Part shown: positions 47,089 to 62,000 of the stretch, piece after piece
Layout of the letters: every line of letters begins with the position of its first letter
Position numbering within the stretch: the stretch's first letter is position 1
Origin: Ligula intestinalis
Taxonomy: Eukaryota > Platyhelminthes > Cestoda > Diphyllobothriidea > Diphyllobothriidae
Assembly: GCA_036362985.1 (NCBI GenBank)
Contig: JAYGXS010000001.1
Coordinates: 74,137,682-74,201,681 of the forward strand
DNA: 64,000 bases
Direction: 5' to 3'
Notes under the pieces: generated by a model
Database searches by the model: none
What the model saw: only the letters and a program-made list of their open reading frames with translations
Told to the model about the DNA's origin: nothing
Program-made: the position numbers and the translations under genes

Positions 47089-50000
47089 ATGTCCGCAATA
47101 AAATCGTTGGACACACACTCCGTGCACAAGCTGTGCTCTAGCCAGGTCGTCGTTTCTCTGGGAATTGCAATTAAAGAACTGCTAGAAAACAGTATCGATG
47201 CGGGCGCCAAAAGAATTGGTTAGTGCCTATTCTTGCTCCATCCTTACAATCTTCTCTTCAGAAATCAAACTGAAAAATTACGGTTGTGATGCAGTGGAAG
47301 TTATTGATGACGGTAACGGTATTCGAGAAGAAAACTTCGACACACTTGGTACCTTCCTTTTTGCCTTGAGGAACTAAATTTATAGGCAGGAAGCACAGCA
47401 CCTCCAAGATTTCTACGTTCGAGGATTTGGCGAGTGTCGCCTCGTTTGGTTTCCGTGGGGAGGCCCTCAACTCCCTCTGTCACCTGGCGTAAGTTAGGCT
47501 ACGTCCACTTTTTTAGACATCACTGACCTGCCTATCATAAAAACAGAATATACAGCGGCTGCCTCAAGTTAGCTCAGCCGTGGGCTGTGCAACCTTTCCT
47601 CAGACAACTGCTGGTAGAGCCGCCTTAAGTGTGGCTGGTTGCCAACTTGGCAGATCGATTACCAATAAGAATTCTCGTGTTAACGCGTTACCACACAATG
47701 CTCATACTATCTGGCATCCAATACGTTTTCAACCACAGCCGTTACGTGGGTGGGGCCGGGCTGAGACCCTGTCTGCATCATATCCTCCAGACCTGCAACA
47801 TAAGAGGCAGGTGTATGCCATGTATTTAGCAGGTACTGATTCATCCAGCCTTTCGTCGGTATGTTGGATATCAAATATGCAAAGAAGATTCCTTCAGTGA
47901 TATGAAAAAATCCGTTGCTTACTGGATTGTGCAGAGGATGTACAAGTTAAGGCAAATAGGATAGTTTAATCAAGTGGCGCCGTTCTGCTAGACTTAAAAG
48001 CCGTCTTCGATTAAGCCGTAGGCGAATAAATAACCGACACTAAAACGCATGAATAATACTGATCTTCATTTTTTACTAATCTTCCCTCGATTACTTTATC
48101 CTCGTGATTTCACTAAAACAAACTTTTTAGACAATCGTATTTTGACCAGCTGTCTTGGACCTTGTTCCACTGGCTTCCCGTGACACATTAAACTAGGGAG
48201 AAAGCTTTGATTCGAGCACCCTCCCGATACTTTTGTGATGGCTGCGAATTGTTCGGATCATAACTGAAATCCTCTCATCCTGTTTCCTAGGGATATAACG
48301 ATTCACACTCGGGCTGCTGATGCTGTATGCGGCACTCGTCTTGCCTTTGACAACTCTGGAGCCATCAAGTCCCGTCAGCCGTTGGCCAGAAGTAGAGGCA
48401 CGACGGTCTGCCTGGAACGTCTCTTCCACACCCTTCCCGTTCGCCGACGCCATCTGACCGACAAAATGCGTCTGATGAAGGAGTTTTCCAAGGCCGTTAA
48501 TCTCATTACTGCGTACTGTCTGGCTAATGTTGGCCTCCAGATTTCGTGCTATCGTTTTGATCCAAAGGGGTACGTGGTTGACGTGATAAGCTGACTGTTG
48601 CATGCAACTAGCACGTTTTTGTTTTTCTCCTCTTGGAACACGCTCTTTATTTTTCTCCAGCAAATTGCTTAGAGTATAAATCAGTAGCGGCAGTTCTGGA
48701 TGTGCACTGGATCGTGAATTCATACCCAAAAGCCTTCAGGTAGAAGTCCTCTATCGATATAACTTACAGAGTACGAACTCTTAATTGCTCCCATAACGAG
48801 CCTCATAACGGCTGCGACAAACGCTTTTAACCAGTTTCTGGTTTTAATATATTCCTTTTCGTCCCTTGAAGAGGTATGAGGTATACGAGGTAATTCCGTA
48901 ACGAGGGCCCCCTACAGTGGCCCATAACACTTTTAGTTTTTTAAAAATATTAATCAAGTCGTTTCTGTACCACTTGCACTTTATTGGTTGACATGAAAAT
49001 GTTCTTATCTCTGCAGTGAAAAGGTTCTTGTGGTATCAAACTCGACTGCGCGTAATACGGCTGAGAACTTCGCAGCGGTCTACGGCCAAACGCAGGTACT
49101 GTCACAAATGCAATTTTTTCTAAACTCTGTCAGCTTGTTAAAATTGATCAGCTGGCTGCAACCGGGGACGATGAACCAAAAGCATGACCACACATCTGCC
49201 CGGGTTCCTTCCAACATCTTTTCCCCATCACCGTTTTTTATTTGAATTCGATTATAGCCCTCTCTTGTCACTTTACTACGCACATAGCTTAAGCAGTAGC
49301 ACCATTCGGTTCATCAGTTGACGGACTCACGCCTCTCTTGTTTCCCTTTTAGCTGAAGGCGCTGATGGAAATTCCTTCAGATTTTGAAGTTACTCCAGAA
49401 GTACGCGAGGAGTTCAATGTCAATTTGTCTGCAGAAGAGTTAGATGCTATACGGTAGGGCAAAGCTCCTGCTCGAATCTCCTATTTGAATTCCTTTATAC
49501 AGTCTTCTCACCAGCTTTGTCGAAAAATGCTGGTAAAGTAAAGCCGATTACGTCGAACGCCACTTTTCTTTATGACAAGCTCTGAAAACTTCTTCTATCA
49601 TCACAGCGTTGCCGGATTTATCTCGGCGCCACCTGGCTCAACTGGCACTGCGGGACGGTCATCGGCGGATAGGCAGTTCGTCTGTGTGAACGGTCGCCCC
49701 TGCGATTTCCCCCAGGTCACCCGTCTTGCTACTGATCTCTGGCGTCGATGCTGTCGTGAGTCGCTGGCCGCTTCTCTTCTTCCCAGTCGCAGTACTACCT
49801 CTAACTTTCCAGTGCTGTTACTCCTGTTGGATCTTCCGCAAGGTGTGTGTTTCGCCAACTTATCTTTTCCCCGTTCTTCATCGGTTTTTCTATTTGCTAC
49901 GTCCATTTCGTTTTATTTACCTTAATATCAGGTCTCAAATGAATGTTACCTAACATTGTCTTCAGCCTAATATCCATAAACTAGCTGTCTGGTTCATTGT

Positions 50001-53000
50001 CTGCCCAAAAATTATTTTCTATAGCTATAGCGAAGCTCTTGTTAATCGCTGGTGATTAGTTAATCAATTCACTTCAATCTTAGTGAATAAACTCCAGCTT
50101 ATACAGTTAATCTTAACTTTTTCGTACCAAGACGCTTGTGAAGAGAGACCCTATATTCAGCGACAACATGGCTTTTTTAAACATGACTAATCTGACCCGA
50201 TTTCGAAAAACGCAGTGGCCTCTGTTGACCTCGAGCCCATAACAACAATTACAAGGCTCTAGGGGCGTTCGCTGTGCACACTCCTTGAACTTGATGCCGT
50301 GGGTTCGGATCCCACCGAGGTGGCCGAGGTGTTCGCAATTGGGTCAGATAACTTATGCACTTATGTCACAAACATTAATTTGGTGACCTTAGTAGCCACT
50401 TAGTGGATTCTGGTTTGATTGCTTAGGAAATTCTGCTTGGGCAGGCAGTTTGCTGTACCTGAATTGTCGGATTCCATACGCTGCCGTAGGTTGGATGGGT
50501 AAATTGGAGCCAATAAGAGTTAACCCGGAAGTCTCCGTCGAGGCCGCAGTGTCGAATTAATTATTAAGATCTGCCGAAGGGACCAATTTAGTTAACCTAT
50601 TACCTCGTAAGCTATCCATGAGTAGGTGGTCCTCCCTAGATCATGTTGCTAGGTCATGCCTGCGATACTTACTGGGTGCCCGTTCATTTTCCCTTTTTTG
50701 TATATTTTATCCCCCCAGCCAAGGTGGATGTAAATTTGTCGCCAGACAAGCGGCAACTGTTACTACAATGGGAACGACCGGTGGTAATGAAGGTGAAGGC
50801 TGCTATCTTGGCGACTCTCTTGCGGGCTCTCGGCAATTCTGTCAACCTGGACCCTAACTGTCAACGCAATATTTCGTCTCTGATGTCATCGCCAACTGTC
50901 GCATCTACAACAAAACCAGGTGCGCACCCCCCTTCACTTATTTGCACCTAAGTTTCTATGACAATGGTAATGTGTGGTCTATCTAACCCCCTCTTTTCGT
51001 GGTCCTCTATATTTTAAACATGGACGGGTCTCAACAAGCCTCTCCCTCGGTACTGTTTGTTTGAGATTGTCTCTGCCGGTGGACTGGCTCATCGGAGCTT
51101 AATCACAAGCTGCTGTTGGCGGGTAGAACTATCTAACAGCGTTTACCATCACCACGCTACTATATCGTCATTGCATTTTGCGGTATCTTGTAAGGAGCAT
51201 GCGTTGGGCCACGCCCCCTGACAACACTGTTGCTGGTCTCTGATAGTCTATTCGCAGACATAGAAGTCCGTTTACTTCTCAGATACACTGATCTAAAGAC
51301 TGCCCCACTACTCGTCGCCCGCTGACACTTCGCTCTCCCCCAAAGCCTGTCTTCGTCAGGTGATGCTAATCTTTTGTCCTCCTGACTGCAGCCGCATTCA
51401 ACTGACCTAGTAGTTCGTCCTAAAAGACGGAAGTTCAGACGGCCTTTTGAGACCAAAAGGAATTTTGGCAAAGCCAGCTCTGACCAGGGAAAACTTGCGT
51501 AGCAAGATAACGCCCCCCCCAGACTGTCTTATTCATTGAAAAAAATATTTCGAGTGCCTGGTTTTGCTATTTGCATTTAGGTAAATGCAGTTCCTGCAAT
51601 TTGACATGCACAGTTAGCTGTTAGTGCACCCAAACACGAACTCCGGAGGATCGACTATTCGAGTCCATCAGTCGTGTAGTATTTTTTGAGTATGGGTACC
51701 CTTCGATGTTCTCTAACTTTGTCCATTTTCATTTGTTCCTACATTCTGACCATATAGAAGCGCTGATTCCAATTGAAAACAAGACTAGATTGCTGGGACA
51801 ATACGAGGCGAATAAATGTATTGTCCCTCGCGATCGAGTCTTCTTCTCAATTGCTACCTGGGACTCGCATGTTCGCTTGTATTGGCTGATTGCAATGTTG
51901 AACCTTATTCTTCCTCATCAGTACCGTGTTATTAGATTTTATCTACTTCGTGTCCGATTCACGGATTAATTGCCACCGAGCTGTCTGATGTAGTTCACAC
52001 CTTAAGCTTTCCTCATGGTCATGATCGAGCTAACCGGCTTCAGCAATTTCATGCCTAGTACTTTTCCATATGTGACAGTAAGCGAAAGTGTATTTGGGGA
52101 ATTAGGCTCTCTCCTCTGTGACGGAAACCAAAAGTCCGAGCAGCCGATGCATGTCTAGACGAACTGTGTCCGGTCAAATTTCGAGTTGACCTCTTCAGTA
52201 TTGCTGACTACAAACAACAGTGCGACCCTGGGAATGTTGGAGTTAGTTGCCCCATTACGATTATAGCATCGACTTGCGATTTATTTAAGTGCTTGGCGGG
52301 GAAATTGGTGCCACCCTTGTTGTCGGAGGTGTTCACTCACCCATCAGCGACATTTATACATCTGCTTTTCAGACGGTAAGGAGTCGGTTACCAGTTCACA
52401 GGTTGCCGATACCTCTCTCTCTACAACAGTTGTGTCCACGCAACTCTCCCAGCAGCCTCTCATATCCGCTCACCTGACTCAGGTGCCGAACTCTCCCAGC
52501 ACGCCTCTGCGGAAACGTGCTCGGTCGCCTTCCGATCAGTTATCACCGTCAACTGATATACCCCCGAAGTCGCCCCTTAGCCCAGATCTTCTCAAGTCCT
52601 TACCAACAGTTAATACTGTGGAAAGAAGGACCTATGACAGGCACTTGGTAAGTAGCTGTTTGGTGATTTGTTCATAGTTTTTCACTTTTGAAATATACAG
52701 TCGGGGTGCGATATGGCGTAGTATTACACCTGAAATGCCACATTTAAACCTTGCAGCCTACGACTATGGAGGTGCGTGTGTTGTAATGAAACAAGTCAGA
52801 TTGATCGATTACCTATGTTGACACTATGACTTACCATACTAAGGACTCAGGTATTAGCTAAAAGGTCCAGACACGTGTTTCGCCGGTATTCTGCCGCTGT
52901 TTCATACAGCCGTGAGGGCCGCAGCTCACCATTGGGTCCCCCAGCTTTCCCTATCTGCTTTCTGGTTGATATATCGGTTTTAAAAGTTAAGCTTTTAAAT

Positions 53001-56000
53001 TTTCGTAGAAATTAGTTTATATTCGCGGTATACATAAGTATATTTAAGGTCTATAGGCATAGACCGAAATTTTAAGTGTATATTTGGGCTGAAACCTGTC
53101 AACCACTGCGTATCACGTGCATGCTGTCAACGGGCAGACTATAGTAGTGTATATTGACGTTGTAACTTACCACAATAATAGTCCGGTACTAACTAAAAAC
53201 CCCAGATACGTTTTTCGCCGGTATTTCCACATGCTAGCAGCCGCAAGAGGTTAAACTTTGGTGCAGTTTGCGGCACCTGTGATTGGCTATCCTAGGGGCG
53301 GACTAAGACCCGCAATCACATGACCTTGTTCGTGGCGCCGAAGGTGGAAGGCGCTACAGGGTGACTACAAAAGCACCTTACTCGTTCTCTCCCACGACTC
53401 ACTGTGTTCCTAATTCGGTTGCCTATCTCATGAAGACAAGACGAAATTTTTCGTTTTTTAGAAAAGATACAGTCAAAACGTTTCTAGCTTATACTAATGC
53501 CAGTTCAAAGTGATGATGATATTTGGGATGGGGAATGATGGTAATACATGCCTAGCCGACTCTTATGTTTGCCTTCGTTCAACTTTCTTTCTTCGTCTGG
53601 TTTTAGTCCTCGCTAATTAGAAGAACCGTAAAGGTGCCCTTTTCAATGAACCGACTGCGCAAGTTTTGGCATTCGCAGTCACGGGAGGATACCCAATCCG
53701 ATAAATCATCGCCGGCTGCGTCTGTTGGAAATTTCCGAGCCGCCCTCACTGAACCTTCCGCTGAATCGGAGTTGACAATAAGTTTCAGGTGGGTCGGCCG
53801 ACTTTTTGAAATGTCCACCGGTACTGGCTTTGCATCTGAGATTTCCTGACGCACACATTGACGACACCTTACTGCAGTTAAAAAGCACTCCGATTCGTTA
53901 CAGGACTGCCTGGTTTTACGCCTGCATGCTAGTTTACCGTTCTCGTATTACGAATTACCCCTGAGCCACCAACTTGAAGGAATTAGGTAACTGTTCCCAA
54001 CTTACTGATTATAGACTTTACCGAACGTAAAAAAGGCGGGCTGCGAGCACAATTCAGTGATTTAATTCTGCTACTTACCACGGAGTGTTAACGATTTGCT
54101 TAGCCATGTTTTCCCCACTAGTTTATTGAGATAATACCTCTTTATTTTGCTTGCATGATTTTTCTACCATGAAATGATCTGGCCTGCTCAGGGGAAACAG
54201 TTCATCCTTGTGTAAACCACCATCTTACTTTCGGTGACCACTGGCTGAATTCTTGAGGAATGAAAGTCGAACGCTTTCTAAACAAAGTCCGCCTTTAGAA
54301 ATCCATAATGCCATGGTTCACTTTCACAAGTTCCCGAGACGGTCAAACAGATGTAGTGCACCACCTCCGTTCCGTGACAAAGTTAGCTTCTACACGACCA
54401 ACTTTTGATTTATTTTAAGTTATTTTTTTCGGCTGCTCATAACTACATCCATTAGCGGCTGCCCTAGGGAAAGCTATTTTTTTCCCATGCCTACCTTTTG
54501 TCCTCTTTTCTATAGTAAAACTTGGTTCGAAAGCATGCGAGTCATTGGCCAGTTCAACCGTGGTTTCATCACCTGCCAACATGAACAGGACCTCTTCATC
54601 GTAGACCAACACGCGAGCGATGAGAAGAATCGTTTCGAATACCTTTTGTCAAATCATCAATTTACAAGCCAACCTCTGGTCGTGTAAGTTCTATCATCCT
54701 CATTGTGCAATTCATCGTCAATCAGACAGGATTATTCTACCGTAGTAGGTGGCAAGGTCTACTGCTGTTTTAGAGAAATCACAGCGACAGCTTACGCTTG
54801 AATTTACTCACAGGGAAGCAAACTTGCGCAGCGCCTATCCCATCTTACCTTTAATGGCAAGGTACAGTTAGGACGCCCGGATGCGGTTGTGTTATGACTG
54901 ACTAGGCTGCCTACCTACCTGTCTCTGAGTCTACACGAATTAGTCTTCAAAAGAAGGTCTCAAATCCCTCACCGGACAGAGTTTCCATGTGGCTGACATT
55001 AAGAAGACGCCATTGTATTCGGAGCCACGGTCCGGAGTAGTAACGGGTTATCGTGTCAATGGGCAAATTTTCAACGCATAACTGCCAGCACCTGGCGGCA
55101 GCTCTTCCAGATAATTACTTTGAGCGTACACTGAGCTGCCATGAGAAGGAATATCTTCAGATCGTCCTCGTCCGTCCCTCTATCTCTCTACCTCATGCAC
55201 TAATATCCCGCCGAAGCCTATCGGTCCATTAACGATGAGGCGGAATGCACTTGGCATGCTAACTCGTAATGCGTGCCGTGCACGTGCAAGTCAGCGCAGC
55301 CAGACCATGGCATGCAGTAAATTAACGTGACGACCATTTTGGTTTAGCACATTAGCAAAACAAACCGTTTTCAGACACCGAGGATTTATATCTTGTCTGT
55401 AGCTGCTGTCGTTGGTCTCTAGACGAAAGTTCTGTTGCTAATTAGCGCAGGATACGAGAATAAGAACCCCGCCCTGCTACTACGGTGGCCCTGAACTAAT
55501 TTCCAGGACGATTAGGACCAGTGTTAGGTTTAGGGCTAAGGTTGAGGCTTGGGTTAGTATTAGAGTTGGGCTTTCGATACGGGACTATTGACCTCTCCTA
55601 GAGTTTAGTGCAAGAAGACAGCAAATTACCGACACTGATCTGTCTACCGAAGGCTGTTGTAACCGAATGACTGGGCCAAGTCCAGCGGATTTGGAATAAG
55701 TTGGGCGCCATGCCGGGCCAGGCATGCTCCCCTGCTGTCCCTCCTACCACGCTTACCGTTTACGCAATCGAGCAGAACCACACTTCACTTGAATAGCTTC
55801 AATAATTAAATTAAGGCTGCATTTTCAGTCTTATACACCAATGTCTTCCCTTGGACTTACTCCTCTTACCTGAACCAGACGTCCAGACTGGCTAAACCAC
55901 TGTCGGAGCCCATGCCTGTGGGTTCTTTTTCACTCCCTACATAGTGTTTGGTCAACTGGTTTGCATAGAAGTTTGGTGAACCCAGGCTGTGGCTGATCCG

Positions 56001-59000
56001 GAGACTTTCCTGATGATAGTTCTTTTCTTCTATTGCGCCTTTTTAAACACGTATTCTTGTTATTTACCAGACCCCAGCCGCTTCAACTAACTGCCCTCCA
56101 AGAACAAATACTGGATGAGTACATGGACGTTTTTACGAAAAATGGATTCGCGTTTTCATCAGACGAGGAAGGTAAGTCGTCTGTCAGTTTTCTATATGGC
56201 TTACTGTTTGTTTATTTTGGTTGATAGAATCCAACTTAGTATGAGTTCTATTTGTTTCAGCTCAATACTATTTTGTCAATGTACCGTTTGTTAACTAGAA
56301 AAAATAAGTAAATTGGAGTATTGGAGCCAATGACGTCTCAGGTACAATTAGACTCCGCATACTTCGAAACCTTCGCAGTAAAAGCAGAATGGTTACCATA
56401 AGCATATAAAGCAGACTCTACAGCTCATAGTGATGTTTAACATCAACCAGTTGACATAAACTGCGCTGTGGGGCTGCTTAACAAACTGGCAATCTTTTAT
56501 GAGTTTTATCTTTTAGTCTACAGTGTTTTCAGTTTCTCACTTGGCTGGGCTTGCTAATAGTATTACAAATCCTTACAAATATCTACCTATTCGGCTGCGT
56601 AATAGTAGTCTGACTCTACACCAATGCCCCTAAGTTCAACCGTAAGGCAATCCTTGTGTTCATCTGTCTTCCACGGACGATTCTTTTGACTGCTTGTTCG
56701 ACCTAAAAGAGTTTGGCGGTTGCGACTCACCTGAGTAATTAATTGCCCCGATGGTAGTTATTGAGAAGCACGAAGTCTTCCCTTGTCAGCTTGAGGGGTA
56801 TGCCCCTCATGACAATGTCTTAGTAAAAACTCCCGAACTTATAAACAATTATTTTAATTAATATGCCCAGTCCGTGCGCTACCATCAGTCATCTGGAAAG
56901 TTTGTAGATCTCCAAGAGGTGTTTTAGGGATTAGGGAAGCTGTCAGGGGAGCTATCGCAGGTTTTGCAGCAAGCTGCTAACTCGCTGCTCGGATATCACA
57001 ATCTCTGAACAGTAAGGACTCCAAGTACATACTATCAAACACTCTCCCTATGTCCCTCACTTTGTGTCCGTTCATGGTTTTTTTGCTGACCGTACTATTT
57101 TCGTTTATTTTGCCCATTCATATGTCATGATTATTATGTGATTCTGAACCGATTCAACTGCATTGCTCCACTCTTACTCCCATTTACAGCGCCAATGGGA
57201 CAACGCTATCGTCTGGTGGCCTCTCCAATGAGTGAAGGGAAAATATTTGGTTCCTCAGGTGGGGTAATTTCTGAGTGATTTTTTTAATGTTTCTGACAGT
57301 AACGGCATTTACAAATGTTGCTACCAGTAAGGCCTTCTGCTACCCAAGTAGGTTCCTCAACGATCAGATTGGTGGGGCAAACTGGGATAGGTCGTAGCAA
57401 CCGTTCGAACACCTTTTGACCAAGAATTACTGGTAATGTTTAGAGCGCACAAAATTGAGCTGTAGACGTGGAGTTAAGTGCACGAATCCTCAGGTCCAGC
57501 GTGACGATTTGTAGAAGCATTAAAACCAGATGTTCGCAAATTCAGTTCGCTAACGATGTAGTGCTCATATGTTCGGTTTAACATATAGCCCTATATAGAA
57601 ACTCTTTACCAACCTTATCAGCACACGTACTGGTGAAATTTTTACGAAATTTTCACCACAACATCAAAACACTGGGATATCTCTCAGGAGCCACATAGGA
57701 AAGCTGGAGGACATATTAATAAGCTAAATCCGTGCTGTAGTCTTACGTTTCATCAGTATTCTGCTACTTGACATTTACAGACATTGGTATTGGCTGAGGT
57801 TGCGTTTGTGGGTGCTGTTTACTTTATATGACAATTGACGTTGAAGACAATAAATGCGACTCTAAGAGGTCAGACGTTGGCAAACGTGCGATTTAGATTA
57901 TTAATCTTCAGGCATACGTTTAGCGGATGCTGATAGTACCCACTGAGTTATAATTTTGGACAGCAGAAGCCATGGAGCAATAAAAATATTAATTTGTTTA
58001 TGTCCTCTCGATCTGTTACTTGCAAAAGACTTTTAGTCCAACAACATATTGAAGCATTGTTTTCCCGGAATAAATTTTAATCAAAGCAAAGGCAACAAGG
58101 TATGCAGAATTTAATTGCCTGTTAATAAACTGTCCAATTGAGTATCGACTTAGAAGGCTGAAACGTGATGGATCAATAAAGCATGAGCTGCTAGTGTTAG
58201 ATGCGGTAGCTCATGGTGAGGGGGAAGAGGAGGGGCGGGGCAGTAGTCGAAGCAATGCGGTTCAGGTTACAATGGAAGCCTGTCAGGTGTGATTAAAGGG
58301 GTGAGGGGGGGGTTAACAAAATACAGAGCAGCAGTCGGCTATGTGAGGAAGGGCAGGGGCGTGAGAGGCAGTTGAATAACAGGTCATGAAGTCGTGCGTC
58401 ATTGAATTCTGCAAACCTCGTTGTCTTTGCACTGCCCAACAACATATGTCCCTCGAGCGCGTTTACTGCCCTCATTGTCGTCGTTTTTGTGTGGGTGGCG
58501 TAATTGATATACCGTAAGGAATACTGTTTTCGCATTTATTTCTCTCTCCGCACATCACCGCATAGGCACAAGATTGGGTTACTGTTTAATACTGCACCTC
58601 ATTTGGCCTAAGGTGGCTTGCGTGTGGCTGGCGTTAGATGGAGATTTCCTGTCATGTCAACGACTGCGCCCAATCCCAAGTCAAGTCAAGCCAAGTCTAT
58701 TAAAGGAAATATGGGCAAAACGCCTTTGAACGCCCTCTTGGTACATAGTATTCGAGAAATGCATCGGCACAGCCGAACATTTCAAAGAAGCCTTTGACAC
58801 AATTGTAGGCGACTACTCGCTTGTTTAAAGTAGTACACTCACATGTGGTGATGTCAGTTAACACGATCCAGCAGTGTAACTGAGCAAGAAGAGCAGACAG
58901 TGAAAAAAACTCCTAAGGCATGGCTCATAATTCAAAAAGGAATGTCATTTGTTGTTTTTAGGAGAAAAACTGTCGCTCGTGGGGAAAGTGTGGGAATGCT

Positions 59001-62000
59001 AGGACTAGGATGCTTCTGTGAAGGTTGGCGGCGGCCATGGGGTCCACGTCGAGTAATATCTACAGCCAAGGGCCATACTAGGAGGAGACCTCAGAGTCAC
59101 GAGAACGTCCCTCAGAACCGGAGTGGCGACCATGATGCGCCCTTGCTGTGACAAGAGCAGATGAACCCTCCACGTCGTCAGTAGTCGGTTTTTAGGTCGA
59201 TACGAGAAAATGCGTGACAGGGTTGCGTAGCCTAGGACCATAGGTGTGGTAGATACGACCGAAGACGCGATCAGCGCAGTTCGCATAGTGGGCAGAGACG
59301 TCGGGTAGTTAAGGTACGGCTTAAAACGTATTTTGATTAAATAATAATACTACTTAAAAATTACTATTAGTATATATTCATAGCATTTCAGTGTTTGGAT
59401 TCAGAAACTCAATTGCTACGGTACTCGTTAGAGCGTTCTACGCGGTTAAAGCCGTCGAGTTTTGCCTTAAATACGTCTACGGATGGGGACATGACAAGGT
59501 CCGCCGGAAGGGCATTCCACGCCTGGATTACCCTCTTATAGAAAAATAATTTTCTTGGCTCAAGTCTTGCCCCAGTCACACGTAATTTGAAAGGGTTTCC
59601 TCGCAGCCTAGAGGTGGTGGCCTGCTCAAAGAAGTCATTTGTTTGGAGGCAGCAATCTTGACCACACAGCATGCGAAATACCTGGATTAGGTCCCCGCGT
59701 ACCTGTCTGTAATCCAGAGGAAACAAGTCAAGATTTACCAATCGGGTCTCATAAGGGAGGTTCCCTTGGCCTCGTACTAATTTTGTTGCGCCTCTTTGTA
59801 CCCTTTCGAGGGTTTTTCGGTCTTTGGCTGTCCAAGGTCTCCAGGCTTGGATGGCAAATTCCAGTTGGGGTCGCACAAACGTGCGGAAGACCTTGCCAAA
59901 TACAACCTTATCAAATTTAGCAAAGGTGCGGTTGATTAGATATAAGCTCGACATTACGGATTTAGCCACCTTCAGGCAGTGAAGCGAAGGCTTCAGTGAA
60001 GGCGTGAACCACACCCCCAGGTCCTTCTGAGCCTCTACCTCTGTCTCATCATCACTTGACTGACAGACCGCACCAGACATCGACGTGGAAGGGGGAGAGT
60101 GAAATCAGGCCGAAGGCGTCCCATTTCGTGGCAGTTCGGCGCATTCCGTATTCTCATCAAACTTGCACGCTTGGCTTGGTATTGAGGCTAGAGCTTAGTC
60201 CTCATAAGGGACAAAAGGTCAGGTAACAGTTTTCTCTGTTGTATGTGACCTCTGTTTTTGAAGCTTCATTCCGGTGGAGTTTAGAGAAGGTTTTGTGTGT
60301 GGCACGCGTAGACAGGCCGTTTGGCTTTGTCCGCCACTGTGCCCATTCTCGAATCCATTCGATTTGGCCTTGTCCTTCGTTGGACTATGATAGATGTGGT
60401 AATAGAGGAGGGGGAGGTAGGAGGTAGAACCGTCTCCGTTATTATACTTATCTTCACACGTCAGTTGCTTCAGTCTTCTAAGACCACTAGGGATCCTGAT
60501 TATCCACGACAGCCACATTATTAAATGTACGCGTGTCCCCTTTTCTACTTGTTCGTCCACGTACTTACCTGTTACGCCTTCTTTCGAGCCGTTGCGCATT
60601 TACTAAACATTTCTAAATCGCAACAATTTCTTATTTTAAATTCCTAATTTTAGACGTCATAGAAATGCTCTTCGTCTTGGCAGAGAATCCGGTAGGTTAT
60701 TGGAATTGCAAAACGAAATCTGCTTTTTTATGTGTGTTTATTCCCGGGGCTGGTGGTATTGTAAAGTCTGATTTAACTAGTCGACCCATCCCCCAAAATG
60801 ACTCCTATTCAGTCTAGGGGTGTTTAATGTATTTAGAGGAGGAAAACCCCAGCTTTTATTTATAACATGATAGCCTGATTAAACAGCCTTATATGACCGT
60901 ATACATACAATCTTCTACAATTATACGCCCTATTTATACAGCAGAGCTGACGTGGTGTAAAGAGCTCAATCACGAACATCTGGGAGGCAGTATCTTTTAA
61001 CTTTTTTTCGCGGGGGTTTATCGCAACCTCATCATCACTGGTTTTTATACCTGACAGACGTGAGTTTGAAAGAACATTTTGCCTGTGGGAGCTCATTAAA
61101 AAGACGAGCCAGTGAACAAAAAATAGAAGCCTACAAAATTATGAAAATTAACTGATTTCTCGGCGTTAAAGTCGCTCGAGTAGTGTCTTCTAACGAGTGC
61201 CAAGCTGGTGCAGACGAATATGTCAACCAGACTCATCGATGATGTGCTTCTGTTTTCTCAATTTGTTTTCTGTTCATACGTCATCTTCGCTGCAAAACGT
61301 GCAACTCCCATGTCGATAGGGTTGAAAATGCTGTTTCTATGTAAGTTTTAAGAAAAGGGTATAGACGTTCCGAGCAGAGGGCGTATTTGTGTTCTGACCT
61401 TGCAAGTAACAAATTTGGCTGCTCTTCTAGAGAACTTGAGTCTTGTGCACAGTCCTGACCATAAGGCGCGCAGGCTGTGCACGCCATGCCGATGCGTAGC
61501 TTGATAATGCGGTCTAGGTCTCCGAAATCGGTCTCCATTTCGCCGCACTCCATGTCCGCCCCGTTGTCAATTTCTATGCGATTTCCCCCTTTCTATCGTA
61601 GCGTAGAGTGCAGGTAAGTTGACGTCGTGTTTGCCTGAGCGGCCAGTCGATAACAAGGTTAGTGCCCTGACTCGTAGTCGTCACATCAGCTCAAGACCTG
61701 AACGCCCTTTCCATCGGTGACTTTGAGTCAGGATTTTGAACCGCGGGTTGGTGCTCCTACCTTTGCGTCTTCAGCTAGTGGTACATTTGTACGTTGTAAT
61801 CGTCTTCTGCCCCTCTGTATGCACGCAGTAGGTCATGATGAACGTATGATCGCGGGTGGATTCTTTCGTGTTCCTCAATTTTCGTCCCTAGTAACCGTTT
61901 TTGTTTGCACACGTTTAACTCTCAGAGGAAAGTGGTAGGCCTGTCGTGCCCAATTGTAAAACTAGCTATTCGAATGCATCACATTGATCTGACCGTTCGC

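Noticed and set aside
51706..51969. Possible additional PMS2 exon between exons 8 and 9
   Set aside because: Phases already join exon 8 to exon 9 directly, and the sequence shows no resemblance to the PMS2 linker or C-terminal domain.
60219..60599. 126-codon minus-strand open frame in a PMS2 intron
   Set aside because: No domain and no splice context; composition is like the surrounding repeat-derived DNA. It also overlaps antisense open frames.
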